Shown here piece by piece: positions 29,095 through 40,467 of a DNA stretch of 64,000 bases. Below the pieces are notes generated by a model, which saw only the letters and a program-made list of their open reading frames with translations, was not told the DNA's origin and made no database searches. Position numbers and translations under genes: made by a program. How positions within the stretch are numbered: the stretch's first letter is position 1; every line of letters begins with the position of its first letter. The stretch spans positions 9,055,434 through 9,119,433 of the forward strand of contig OY811975.1 of NCBI GenBank assembly GCA_963681505.1, given 5' to 3'. This DNA is from Eunapius fragilis. Its lineage: Eukaryota; Porifera; Demospongiae; Spongillida; Spongillidae.

Positions 29095-29375
29095 TTTCTG
29101 GTAGATTTGGTATTGTATTTAGTTCTTGAAACTTATAGAACAGGTAGTAAAAACGTCAACTTGAGCGATCACGACAGATTTATTTTAGAATCTGCAATTT
29201 TGAAGTGTTCCCAGACTACCTCATTGAAGACCAAAAGGTAAATAAAGGTTAAAAGTATTAGCAAAAGCGAAGCCATATAATACATAGATTAAGTAAATGA
29301 TCTCCGATAAATCATAAACCGCAATATATTATTACCAAATTGACGTAAGCAACTTTAAACAGCGTACATGTATCG

Positions 29376-29864
29376 GAAGTCTCGTTAGAGACTTCCATAT
29401 AGGTTTTGACCCCGACTATGAATTTAATTAAAATCCCGCGACCCTACCATAGCTTCGCCCCCGACGATCGGATCGTCTAACTTGTTGCGGCAATCGATCT
29501 AGAAGTCAAAACTGAGTAGTTTCGTTTTTGTTTCACGTCGTAGAACCGCGTGGTTGTCGAGAACGAAAAATACTGCTGTCCTCGTTCCCTTTCCTAAAAT
29601 AATGAGCAGGTCGTTCCGCTTCTTTGGAACTCATAACTCGGGACAGGAACACTTTTAAGCAATGGAAATTGCCCAATACACTGGAGGACTAGCTCGCTTT
29701 GATACAATAAAAGCTTAAAAGCCTATATACGGTCTTATCAAGTCTAATTAAGCTAAAGTTCCTAGAATAATTTTACAATACGTCTGGATTGAATTAAATC
29801 AGTTAAATGAAAGGGGGGAAACCTGCGATGCAACAATGATTTGGGTGTTAAAATAATTAAAGAA
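29376..29864 (+). repeat. Inverted duplication, left arm
   Basis: Starts with tcggaagtctcgttagagac and is found in reverse complement at 31,642-32,346. Each arm is bordered on its inner side by a MITE of the same subfamily (copies 2 and 4), so the duplicated block includes the MITE. Confidence 0.8.
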
Positions 29865-30157
29865 ACAAGTAAATAAAAACATTCTCTCTGAGAAAGTTGG
29901 TGGGATATAGGTTTTGCAGGCAAATAGTATACTGGTGTAAAAAAGCAAGGAAACAAGTTTTATCAGAAGGGAAAATGTAATAGTCCTATATTTAGCACAA
30001 AAACAGCATATTTGTGCCTTAGTCGAAGTGTGCTAAATATAGGTACATTTTCCCTTCTGATAAAACTTATTTCCTTGCTTTTTACACCAGTATACTATTT
30101 GCCTGAAAAACCTATATTCCATCAACTTTCTCAGAGAGAATGGTTTTATTTACTTGT
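29865..30157. mobile_element. MITE, ACAAGTAAATAAAAAC family, copy 2
   Basis: Terminal repeats ACAAGTAAATAAAAACATTC and inverse. Internal arms include tcagaagggaaaatgtaatag and its inverse, and cctatatttagcaca. Same subfamily as copies 4 and 5. Confidence 0.85.
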
Positions 30158-30828
30158 ATTACTATAAAGCGGAGAGAGACGCAGTATCTACTGCTGTAAC
30201 TATTTACAGAAACTATTCCTTCCATTTTAGCGATATACCATGCATGCTAATAATTTATGGATCCAACATTTATCAATGCTGTAACGTACCTTTGGGTGGT
30301 CGTTTTGTTAGTCCTTTCGGTAGCGCGCCTCGTTTGACAGATCTGGAAGCATCTGGATCTTTCCACTTTTAGATACTCGAATGGAATCAGAATTGTCCTT
30401 GAGATTGCACGGTAAAAGCATTGAATTTGGTAACTTTATACTATTTGTAGATTAACACCAAATATGGTACTACTCGCTTCAGCAAATTGCCCGATCGGTT
30501 AGGCTAACAGACACCTGAAGATAACCAGCGGACACATCCTGAAGCGATTGGTACACTTGTCGTTCTTTACAAACGTTCCTGTCGTGAGTTATGTTATGCT
30601 ACCCCCCATCGATGACGGAGGAGATGGGATTGGGTACCGACGATGGGGACGAGTATCTCTAAAAGTACACAGGAAACAACGCAGAACTGTTCTCCTTTTT
30701 CATATCGTTTGATTGCCACTAAGAACGAAGTGACCGAACTTTTGGCTGTCCTGCTAGACGCCAGTGACGTTTTGTTAATGACATTCATGATACTGAAGGA
30801 TTCCTGTACGGAACCTACTCGCGTAGGT
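30158..30828 (+). repeat. Direct duplication block R, copy 1
   Basis: Begins tactataaagcggagagag and ends cctactcgcgtagg. The same ordered sequence recurs at 32,412-33,128, and part (cacctgaagataacctgcgg... gagttat) at 33,868-34,010. A diverged relative of its end is also seen inside the inverted arms (cctgtcccgagttatgaat). No gene recognised. Confidence 0.8.
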
Positions 30829-30885
30829 CGGAATATATATATATATAATTATATATATATATATAATTATATATCATATATATAT

Positions 30886-31170
30886 ACAAGTAATAAAAAC
30901 AATCTCTATACGAGAAGGTTGGTGGTATATAGGAATCAAAGGTGATGGTGGTGTAAAAAGCAAGGGAACAAGGCTTATGATTGAAAAGGAAAATGAAATA
31001 GACCTACATTACCAGCGTGATGTCATATTTAAATGTGCGTGCTAATATAGGTCTATTTCATTTTTCCTTTTCAATCATAAGCCCTGTTCCCTTGCTTTTT
31101 ACACCACCATCACCTTTGATTCCTATATACCACCAACCTTCTCATATAGAGAATGTTTTTATTACTGGTT
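30886..31170. mobile_element. MITE, ACAAGTAATAAAAAC family, copy 3
   Basis: Near-identical to copy 1, and the following ~130 bp (ctggtggatttggtattg) also matches the flank of copy 1. The copy was therefore duplicated together with flanking DNA. Confidence 0.85.
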
Positions 31171-31370
31171 TCCTAAATTTTTCTGGTGGATTTGGTATTG
31201 TATTTAGTTCTTGAAACTTATAGACCAGGTAGCAAGAACGTCAACTTGAGCGATCACGACAGATTTATTTTAGAATCTGCAATTTTGAAGTCCCCAGACA
31301 AGCAAAAGCGAAGCCATATAATACATAGGGTAAATGTACTCTAAGTAAACTGATCTCGCGCTATTATCAG

Positions 31371-31641
31371 ACAAGTAAATAAAAACGTTCTCTCTGAGAA
31401 AGTTGGTGGGATATAGGTTTTGCATACTGGTGTAAAAAGCAAGGAAACAAGTTTTATCAGAAGAGAAAATGTAATAGTCCTATATTTAGCACACTTCGAC
31501 TAAGGCATATGCTGTTTCTGTGCTAAATATAGGACTATTACATTTTCCCTTCTGATAAAACTTGTTTCCTTGCTTTTTATACCAGTATGCAAAATCTATA
31601 TCCCACCAACTTTCTCAGAGAGAACGTTTTTATTTACTTGT
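31371..31641. mobile_element. MITE, ACAAGTAAATAAAAAC family, copy 4
   Basis: Matches copy 2, with terminal repeats ACAAGTAAATAAAAACGTTC and inverse. Forms the inner border of the right inverted arm. Confidence 0.85.
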
Positions 31642-32346
31642 TTCCTTAAAATTTTTAACACCCAAATCACTGTTGCGTCGCAGGTTTCCCCCCTTTCATT
31701 TAATCCATACGTAATGTGAATATTTTCTAGGTACGTTTGCTTAATTAGACTTGATAAGACCGTATATAGGCTTTTCGGCTTTTGTGTATCAAAGCCTAAC
31801 ATCGACTATGGCGAGTCCTCCAGCAAATTCTAAAGCTATTGGTGCAATTTTCATTGCTTAAAAGTGTTCCTGTCCCGAGTTATGAATTCCCAAGAAGAAG
31901 AAGAAGCAGAAGCAGAAGCAGAAGCAGAAGACGACCCGCCCATTGTTTTGTGGAAGAGGAACGAGGACAGCAATATTTTTCGTTCTCGACAACCACGCGG
32001 TTCTACGACGTGAAACAAAAAACGAAACTACTCAGTTTTGACTTCTAGATCGATTGCCGCAAAAAGTTAGATGATCCGATCGTCGGGGGCGAAGCTACGG
32101 TAGGGTCGCGGGATTTTAATTAAATTCATAGTCGGGGTCAAAACCTGTCCATAAAGTACGTCACGCGCAAGGGGGGGGGGGGGGGGGGGGGGGTGTCTCA
32201 GTCAACGTCTCAGTCAACGTGACGATCATGCATACATTAAGCAAACCATCAGTATGGGATAATGCGTGACGAGGGGGGGCGGTCCATAATGGTCAAAATA
32301 AACGTGCGTACTTTATGGACAGCCCCTATGGAAGTCTCTAGCGAGA
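31642..32346 (-). repeat. Inverted duplication, right arm
   Basis: Reverse complement of 29,376-29,864, with an expanded gaagcagaagcagaag tract at 31,897-31,936 and a poly-G MITE inserted at 32,145-32,327. Confidence 0.8.
32145..32327. mobile_element. Poly-G MITE with CTGTCCATAAAGTACG ends
   Basis: Ends CTGTCCATAAAGTACG and its inverse CGTACTTTATGGACAG enclose a run of ~25 Gs and a short repeat (tctcagtcaacg twice). The inverted partner arm at ~29,398-29,410 lacks it, which serves as an empty site. No obvious long target duplication. Confidence 0.75.
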
Positions 32347-32411
32347 CTTCCGATAAACCATAAACCGCAATATATTATTACCAAATTGACGTAAGCAACT
32401 TTAAACAGCGC

Positions 32412-33128
32412 ACGTTACTATAAAGCGGAGAGAGACTCAGTATCTACCGCTGTAACTATTAGAAACTATTCCTTCCATTTTAGCGATATACATGTACCTT
32501 GCATGCTCATAATTTATCGATGCTGTAACGTACCTTTGGGTGGTCATTTTGTTGGTCCCTTCCGTAGCGCGCCTCGTTTGACAGATCTGGAAGCATCTGG
32601 ATCTTTCCACTTTTAGATGCTCGAATGGAATCAGAATTGTCCTTGAGACTGCACGGTAAAAGCATCGAATTTGATAATGCTGGTTATTTTATGCCATGAT
32701 AGCTGATATAATGTGCTATTTTTAGATCAACACCAAGTAAGGTACTGCTCGCTTCAGCAAATTGCCCGATCGGTTAGGCGTCTAACAGACCCCTGAAGAT
32801 AACCTGCAGACACATCCTGAAGCGATTGGTACACTTGGCGTTCTTTAAAAGCGTTCCTGTCGTGAGTTATGCAATCCCAAAGGAAGAAGAAGAAGTCGAC
32901 GACGGAGGAGATGGGACTGGGTACCGACGATGGGGACGAGTATCTGTAAAAGTACACAGTCTGCTGACATGGAACAACGTAGAACTGTTCTCCTTTTTCA
33001 TATCGCCCGATTGCCACTAAGAGCGAAGTGACCGGACTTTTGGCTGTCCCGCTAGACGCGAGTGACGTTTTTTGTTAATGGCATTCATGATGCTGCAGGA
33101 TTCCTATATGGAACCTACTCGCGTAGGT
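32412..33128 (+). repeat. Direct duplication block R, copy 2
   Basis: Counterpart of 30,158-30,828, with a ~45-bp internal difference and an extra agctgatataatgtgc segment. Confidence 0.8.
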
Positions 33129-34560
33129 TCTTTACAGAACAAATTGAAGTATTTCATATATACATATTGTGCACCATTATCATGAGGTTTCGTTTAATTT
33201 AACTGTTCGCAAAATGCTACTGAAAACTATAACACACTCATCCACACTATACAATAACCATTACATCTAATAGACTTTCAACTATCCTCATAGTCGCTTT
33301 CAGAGAAATGACATATGTTTCGTATTAAATGTAGGGTTTTTTTTTTAACTTGAAGTGGTTGAGAAACTCGTCATTTACTTGCTAGCACAATACCGTTCAC
33401 GTGCATAGTCAACTGCTTTCCTTTTGATGCACTTTAAAGTCTCATAGCTTGGGTCAAAACTAATACATGCGAGAGTATAGGGTCCTTACGTGATGGTTTT
33501 GGTGGGACTAGCTTGTTGATGGCCAAATTTTATTAACCTGCCAAAATATGCAGGCAGTTACTTGGCTTTCGTTTCAAGCTGGTAAAAAATTATAGAGTCA
33601 CAGGCGTCATGCTTAAAATGATACCTTGAATTTTCGTCAGGAGGTTTCTTTAATGTACTCGTTTGGCAATACGGTCGAACATATAAGCCTACACATGGAG
33701 CCGTATGGACCATGAAATCATGGAAAGGGCCTCAGATACTGTACTTACCTCCGGTTTCACAGCGTGAAGGAATATTAAGAATTTGAATAACGCCCATGAC
33801 AAGTGATTGATAAAAGTTATAATAAATAGCTAGCTTACCGCGAGTACCTACTACTCACTTTAGTTAATTGCCCGAACAGCTAGGCATCTAACAGACACCT
33901 GAAGATAACCTGCGGACACATCCTGAAGCGATTGGTACACTTGGCATTCTTTACAAACGTTCCTGTCGTGAGTTATACTAACCCAAAGGAAGAATAATGA
34001 TAATAGAAAGACGACGGAGGAGAAATTTTAGATGGGACTGTGTACGGACAATAAGAACGAGTATTTTTGTCCTCTAAAAGCGCAGGGGCGGATACCTGGG
34101 TGTTCGGATACCCTCCTCTAGCACACTAGACATTCGGGTCCGTAATTGGACTATATTGTTACTGGAGTGCTTAAACTTAAATCGGCCTGAATAGCTATTT
34201 TTGTGCAATGTTTATTAAAAAGCCATAATTAAAGTATAGTGCGATCTTAACGCCCATGCTTCTCGTATACTAATAGGAGGACCTTATGTGGTCCCGGAAG
34301 CACTGGCATCCTTAATCAATAGTAGCTGCAGTGCTAGCACGTTTACACCTCAGGTGCTTACGTGCACGCACACACCTGGAAGCTCATTCTTACACCGAAA
34401 TCCCGCAATTCCTTGCGGTTTAACACTTGCAACTGACCATGGCGCGCGTGGTCTAAGCTATAAGTAGCTAACAAGCTTAAGGGATATTCAAACATGGCTT
34501 TTGTACCTACTGCCAGCGATTCGAGTGCAAAGTAGGTTACGTTTGTACAGCTGATTAGGG
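33129..34560. other. No gene; partial block R copy at 33,868-34,010
   Basis: AT-rich unique sequence with one partial R copy. A hAT-like end CAGGGGCGGATACCTGG lies at 34,083, whose partner I could not establish. Confidence 0.5.
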
Positions 34561-34850
34561 TTACGTCCCTTCAAAGAACAAGCTATAAACGAGGAATCGA
34601 AGCGGCACCGATGTGGCGCGCCAATACCAGTGACTCGCAGAGATAGTGTAAGCACACCAGAGTACTGCTAGTGTACATCCAGTACAGGCATATACATGTG
34701 AGCCTACATTTAATGGCCGAATATCACAGGAAAAAGTTTCATAATCCCAGCTTTGGTTTTTTTTTTTTTTTTTTTTAATTAACAAAAAGCCATCCTGGAA
34801 TTTAGCGTTTAGCATGGGAATATCGCAAAAACCATCCTGGGATTTGGCGT

Positions 34851-34982
34851 CCAGGGTTGGTATAGCTTAAAAACCATGCTGGGTTTGTCGAACAAAAACC
34901 ATGTTGAAGCAATGATTAAAAATGACTCAACATGGTGTTTGTTCGACAAACCCAGCATGGTTTTAAGCTATACCCACCCTGG
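34851..34982. mobile_element. Palindromic MITE-like element
   Basis: Arms ccagggttggtatagc ... and inverse gctatacccaccctgg surround complementary segments (accatgctgggtttgtcgaac and inverse). Next to it lies a run of ~25 Gs. Confidence 0.65.
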
Positions 34983-35202
34983 GGGGGGGGGGGGGGGGGG
35001 GGGGGTAGGGGTCGGTGGTGTCCAGACCTCCCCCCTCTGATCTGATGATGAATAAAATTAAGTATCAATACTATTAAGGAAAGCAATTAACAACACCCCA
35101 CGTGATATAGCGTATCATCCAGTGCACAAGTGCGGGACCCCCAAAAGTTTCTGCGCTTCGCGCGGGACGAAGCACACCCCCCTCTCGCACCCTCCCCCTG
35201 TT

Positions 35203-35269
35203 AATTATTCATGTCGGACCCCCCCCCCCCCCCCCCCCCCCCCTTCCAAAATTCCTGTGTCCGCCCCTG
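35203..35269 (-). mobile_element. hAT-like end with homopolymer run
   Basis: On the minus strand reads CAGGGGCGGACACAGG followed within 15 bases by a ~26-base G run. Resembles other hAT-type ends in the window. The opposite end was not identified. Confidence 0.4.
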
Positions 35270-35870
35270 CATGTATATGCCTGTATTGGCAGACAACATG
35301 CATAGCAATGTGAGGCTATACACCAGAAGTACTCTGGAGTGCTCACTCTATCTCTGTGGATCACTGGGTTTGACCACACCCCTTCCTGGAAGAAGATATT
35401 TGGCCATCTTGGCTTCATTAAATGAAGGCTCACATGTATATGCCTGTATTGGCAGACAACATGCATTGCAATGTGAGGCTATACATCAGAAGTACTCTGG
35501 AGTGCTCACACTATCTCTGTGGATCACTGGGTTTGACCACACCCCTTCCTGGATGAAGATATTCGGCCATCTTGGCTCCATTAAATGAAGACTCACATGT
35601 ATATGCCTGTATTGACAGACAACATGCATAGCAACATGAGGTTATACACCAGCAGTACTCTGGATGGTTCACACTATCTCTGTGGATTACTGTACTTGAC
35701 CACACCCCTTCCTGGATGAAGAGATTTGGCCATCTTAGCTCCATTAGATGTAGCTAGGCACGCATCTATGGAGAAGACACAATGATGCATATCTATTGGC
35801 AGACAGAACGGGTATATACACCAGCAGTAATCTGGAATGCTTACTGATTTTGGTCAAACCCTTTCTTGGA
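35270..35870 (+). repeat. ~165-bp tandem repeat, about 3.5 copies
   Basis: Copies start at about 35,271, 35,432, 35,597 and a decayed fourth at 35,782. Each carries tgcctgtattggcagacaac, agtactctggagtgctc and accacaccccttcctgga. Open frames on both strands are by-products. Confidence 0.85.
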
Positions 35871-36379
35871 TGGAGGTGGTCAGAATCTTGTGGCTTCTTC
35901 TAGTCCATGTAGATGTATGTGTAGCTGCATTGGCATACAATTGACCGATCCGATATACTAGTACGGTATGCACTCGCATAAACGTTGTCATTTCCTCAAC
36001 TGTTCTGTTCCTTACAACTTTTCGATAAGTTATTTTATTTCTATTTACGAACCGGCCGCTCATTATCAAAATAACAATCTGGCCGCAGGAATGTGAGGCG
36101 AATGTGAGGCTGAGGAATGTGGGGCTAACTTCTCCGCGGTCATTCTTACTGAGTTAAATCCTGTGCGCTTTAGTACACACCTACAGATCTGCTGCAGTTG
36201 CAGCTGCATCTGTAGATCTATAGATGATAGGATAAGTGTACCACATGGCATGGTATACGCATTAGATGCGTTTGAGCAGTCAGCAGCTGGCAGTATGTAT
36301 GGTGTTTTATTGATGAGAAAACAACTGCAAGTACGACCAGTGCACACATACAAGACTGCACAAACATCGCTATTACAGG

Positions 36380-37640
36380 ATATTGATATGCAGTCGGTAT
36401 CCAGTTGGCAAACTGACAAAACCATATATTCTTTTCATGAAGGTTTTTATCTTGCTTCCAATTGTTGCGGAAGTAGGTCTGTACTTTAATCGCACGCTAA
36501 CCGCTGTGGTGGAAGGAACTGCAATCATTTGCCCATACCTTTTCCCGGGACATCCTCCCACCGTCTAAACAGGACCCCATTGTCTAGAACTAGATAATCA
36601 TGCTGAGTCCACTTACCCAATAACTGGCAGTTTTGTGGAAAGCAAATGGAGTTGATTCATCCTCTATCCACCTGATAACTTGTGCAAGATCAGCATCACC
36701 TTGTTGCAGGTTCCTCTGCTCGTCATATGACAGGCTTGGAAACTATACCACTGCGTTTACCCCATTAATACTGCCCACTATTTCAGACCGTGGAGGCTCC
36801 CTACCAGGTTCAACACCACACCCATCATACACACCACATTGCTTACATGGCAGTCTGGACAGGGAGTCGGCATTCCCATGTTTCTGGCCAGCTTGATGTT
36901 GCACTGTGAAGTTTTATTCTGACCAGATCTCAAGCCACCTAGCAACCTGTCCATTAGGATCTAATGACTCAGCCAACGTAGTGGACTATGGTCTGTCCGG
37001 ACCAAAAATGGACAGCCCCACAAATAAGGCTTAAATGCTGCACTACCCACACCAAGGCTAACGTTTCCCTACGGGTGGAACAATTAATACTGGCGTTCGG
37101 TTTTAGTCAATACCGGGCTTGCCCACCATTGTTCTGAGAGAGAACATCACCAATGCCCTTTTGACTTGCATCCGTGTCCATGCATGCATGTGAATTCCAA
37201 ATTAAACCTGGAGAAGGACAGTATTGCAGGAGATGTCTTAATGCCACGAACGCCTCTTCACACTGCCCAGACCAGTGCCAGACATTAGACTTTTCAGTGA
37301 GGGCATGAAGAGGAGCAGCAATATGAGCAAACCCTCTGATGAACTTACGATAATACGAGGCAACGCCCAAGAAATGACGCAGCTCATCTCGATTGGACGG
37401 AGGCCAATCCGAAATACATTTCGTCTTCTCTTGATCTACTTCCACCCCCTTTTCAGATACTATGTACCCCAAGTAATGCACAGTTTTAACACTGGTGAGA
37501 GATGCTCTTAAACGAAGAGACGCAATTTGAAAGGGCACAAACGTGTACAGTGTTTGACTGGTCAATGTAATCGCTGAAGCGGCGAGTATGCATGGCGTAA
37601 CCTGTGCATTGGAATGTAATACACAATGCATTGCTCATAA
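36380..37640 (-). pseudogene. Second Ty3/Gypsy pol remnant
   Basis: Reading leftwards: HYLGYIVSEKGVEVD, then LRHFLGVASYYRKFIRGF (reverse transcriptase connection), DTDASQKGIGDVLSQ (RNase H start), then heavily interrupted sequence. The far end near 36,560 has a fragment like the region before integrase (WEDVPGKGMGK). Multiple stops and frameshifts. It is from a different lineage than the 13-kb remnant, judging by sequence. Confidence 0.8.
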
Positions 37641-38100
37641 CGTATGTACGTATAACGTTCCAATACACAAGTTAGTACTCAGTGTATAACAAGCCTTTTT
37701 ACACAGTGCGATGGCGTGGCTTTACGAAACATGAATTGCTTTTATTAGAACAGGTAAAGTACCATTGGGCATTGAATTGTGAACTGTTTCTAAGGGTTCT
37801 AAAGGGTTAATGTCTATTGTCCTGAGTGGCCACCCGGGGGTACAATTGGACACCCGGGTGGACAGCAAAAAAAGTTTTTGCCGTTCGGTCATGGAAGGGA
37901 CCTAGTGGCATTTAACGGTACCGGCTTATAGAACAAGTCTTTCTAGGATCGGGCCGAGATAAGTAAGGCTTAAATCCTTTCGATACCCGTAAAACGAGCC
38001 GTGCTAGCAGACCTATCCATTACGTTCCGTGCGGTACGTACATATCGTATAGAGCTCTTTCACGGTCACATGACAAAAAGCAATTAATCACGTAAATGTA

Positions 38101-38487
38101 ATGACGTTATCGTGTCCGCCATATTGGTGCTCGGCTGAAATGGGAGTCTGCGTTGTCGACCAGTATTTTACCAATTCTACGGTAGGCAAGAGCACAAGAT
38201 TGTACAGGATACCTAAAGTAAGAGCCCAGTATGGTGAATATGAGCTAGAATTGTCACAGAGACGAAGGAACGGCTTCCTGGCTGCAATCGGTCGTAAAGA
38301 CTCGGCGTCACTTCATAACGCTCGGATATGTTCCCTGCACTTCATCAAGGGCAAACCAGCACAGTCACTGTATACTGAATTAGACCCAGATTGGCTGCCT
38401 TCACTGAATCTTCCGGGTATATGTAAGAAAAGCCCAAGTAACAGCGACATTGAACGGCTCCTTAGGTACTCGAACGAAGTCAGATGA
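38101..38487 (+). CDS. THAP-domain ORF (128 aa), one zinc ligand apparently lost
   Basis: THAP domains are C2CH zinc-binding DNA-binding modules. Visible are C17, the RLYRIPK block (33-39), RRRNGFLAAIGRKD, and ICSLHF with C77 and H80, followed by ELDPDWLPSLNL. The second cysteine of the first pair, expected about five residues after C17, is replaced (CVVDQY), so zinc binding is probably impaired. The frame is otherwise open from the ATG at 38,101. It is enclosed by the TTAA element and ends soon after the domain. Confidence 0.75.
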   Translation: MTLSCPPYWCSAEMGVCVVDQYFTNSTVGKSTRLYRIPKVRAQYGEYELELSQRRRNGFLAAIGRKDSASLHNARICSLHFIKGKPAQSLYTELDPDWLPSLNLPGICKKSPSNSDIERLLRYSNEVR

Positions 38488-38690
38488 GAACGGATCTAAC
38501 CCACCAATGCTTTCGATATATCGAGTCTTTGCATCTGGAGGCAAGCTATCTGCATACAAAGACAGCTTTGACATGCTTTACTTTTAAAAGAGCGGAATAC
38601 CCGAGCACCAATATGGCGGATAATTGATTACGTCAACTAATATATCACATGATTGCTGCTACGGATCACGCGATGAAAGAGCTCTATACG

Positions 38691-38993
38691 AGCTACGTAA
38701 GGTAAGTTTTTTTTTGCCAACGTTCATACAGATAGTAAAATAGCTGTTTCTCTGGACTAGTGTTTGTCAACAAAAGGTGATTGAGAGCTTTCAGCTGTCT
38801 GTATAGACCTATGTTTAAAAGGACATGTACGTGTATAGGCCTAGACTATACTCGTACATGACCTTTTAAACATAGGCCTAAACAGACAGTGAAAATTCTC
38901 AATCACTTTTAGTTGACAAACACTAGTCCAGAGAAACAGCTATTTTACTATCTGTATGAACGTTGGCAAAAAAAACTTACCTTACGTAGCTCG
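38691..38993. mobile_element. 303-bp palindromic element nested in the Kolobok-like element
   Basis: Arms agctacgtaaggtaag and cttaccttacgtagct enclose complementary segments (cgttcatacagatag, ggactagtgtttgtcaac and inverses). TATACG flanks both sides (38,685-38,690 and 38,994-38,999). The left arm of the host element preserves the uninterrupted version (tcgtatagagctc), which confirms insertion. Confidence 0.75.
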
Positions 38994-39777
38994 TATACGA
39001 TATGTACGTACCGCACGGAGCGTAATGGATAGGTCCGCTAGCACGGCTCGTTTTACGGGTATCGAAAGGATTTAAGCCTTACTTATCTCGGCCCAATCCT
39101 AGAAAGACTTTTTCTTAAGCCGGTACCGTTAAATGCCACTAGGTCCCTTCCATGACCGAACGGCAAAAACTTTTTTTGCTGTCCACCCGGGTGTCCAATT
39201 GGACCCCCGGGTGGCCACTCAGGACAATAGACATTAAAGTCCATGGAAAATGGCAGCTAAAATGGAGAAGACATGCTGATGCAGTGTAGCTGGCGACGGG
39301 GGTGGGTCATGTGATGTAAGTTGGGGTGATTAATATGAATCGTGTGGTGATTTTTGATAGTGGAGGGAGGAGTCCCAAACAGCGATAAATAGTGTGACGT
39401 AACGCCCCTAAATTGGCGCCGGACCAGCGGATATAGTGAAAGTGCTCCTCCAGCAGGCATACATACTTATATCCGTTATTTCAGCCCCTACTTCAGCGGT
39501 ACAATCACTCCTTCGAAGTCTAGATGATATTCGTCAACTAAGTCTGCCTGTGCAGTGTTGTTCTTCTCATGCATATTCTATAATTCTCATCAATTATCTC
39601 TCTGCCGTCTGGCATCGTCCTGTCTCCTCTCCATGCTTGTTTATAAACCACCATATTATTCTGCAAGCGTCACCTTTGATGTGAAATAAAGAGAGCACGC
39701 AGAACTTTCATAACTGATCGAGAAATTGAGACTGCGAAGTACAGCTATTTCATAGGAGATCATTTGATAAGCCTTTG

Positions 39778-39804
39778 CAGTGGCGAATTCTGGATCCGCC
39801 ACTG
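39778..39804. mobile_element. 27-bp hAT-type remnant: two ends with almost nothing between
   Basis: CAGTGGCGAATTC joined to TGGATCCGCCACTG, flanked by the 5-bp direct repeat CTTTG on both sides (39,773-39,777 and 39,805-39,809). The ends match the CAGNGGCGGATCCAGG termini at 44,510 and 51,791. Confidence 0.65.
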
Positions 39805-40438
39805 CTTTGTCGATCTCGGAAGGATGTAACCAAAATAGGCGTAGGGACCGGGGGGCATCGGGGCCCGGGCCCCCTCAATGTTATAATAGAAGGGGCCCTA
39901 CATGATATGGGTCCCCCCCCAATATTGCCGGTGTACATGTATTCGTTCTTTATGGTCCGTCAGCGCCGAGGCATATATTGGATCTGCCGGTGCCGTGATT
40001 TAAGTATAATATAATAGTTAGTATAGTGTTATTAAGTACACTGCTCGCTATTTAGTGAAGGCCTTGGGTTATGAAATCAATTTTATGGGAATCAGCGTGA
40101 CTACGCAACAGCTGAGCAATGGATCCACCAACATGCCGCCACCTTCTGAACGTACTGCAGTTGACGATGCTGTTTGTAGCATCACATATCGAGTTATATT
40201 GAATTCAGTCATGCAATGGTAGGCCACCAGCTAAAATACCAGATGAAGTAGCTGTTCCTTTTTGAATATCGATCGTCTAGCGTATTGTCCAGGGAGGAAG
40301 GGAAACCTCAAACAGCGGCAATTGTACATGTATAAGTAAAACAGCGCCGTCTGTTTGCCGGTCGCTGCGAGTGTTTGTTTATTTCTAGATCTGCATGTTG
40401 TCACAGGAAATAGTACTTGGGACTTCTCATGCAGCACA

Positions 40439-40444
40439 TATAAG
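40439..40444 (+). promoter_or_regulatory. TATA-like box (TATAAG), gene copy A
   Basis: Lies 29 bp before the first ATG, in a stretch identical in both copies (catgcagcacatataagctc). The short distance would put transcription start at or near that ATG, favouring translation from the Met codons at residues 5-6. Confidence 0.4.
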
Positions 40445-40467
40445 CTCGTTGCAGGGCTCAGTCATGC

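Larger units (their letters stand above)
37811..39233. mobile_element. Kolobok-like DNA element, 1,423 bp, TTAA target duplication
   Basis: Bounded by TTAA on both sides (37,807-37,810 and 39,234-39,237). The ends TGTCTATTGTCCTGAGTGG and inverse extend as ~240-bp inverted repeats with few mismatches. It encodes only a THAP-domain ORF, with no transposase catalytic domain. TTAA duplications combined with THAP domains are known for the Kolobok superfamily, so this is probably a non-autonomous derivative. A second palindromic element is nested in its right half. Confidence 0.8.

Noticed and set aside
34083..35269. A single hAT element between CAGGGGCGGATACC (34,083) and the CAGGGGCGGACAC end on the minus strand (35,269)
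   Set aside because: The flanking bases do not repeat and the subterminal sequences differ. They may be ends of different elements.
35209..35744. ORFs of 63-125 aa on both strands
   Set aside because: They track a ~165-bp tandem repeat and a C-run, with no domain and equal openness on opposite strands.
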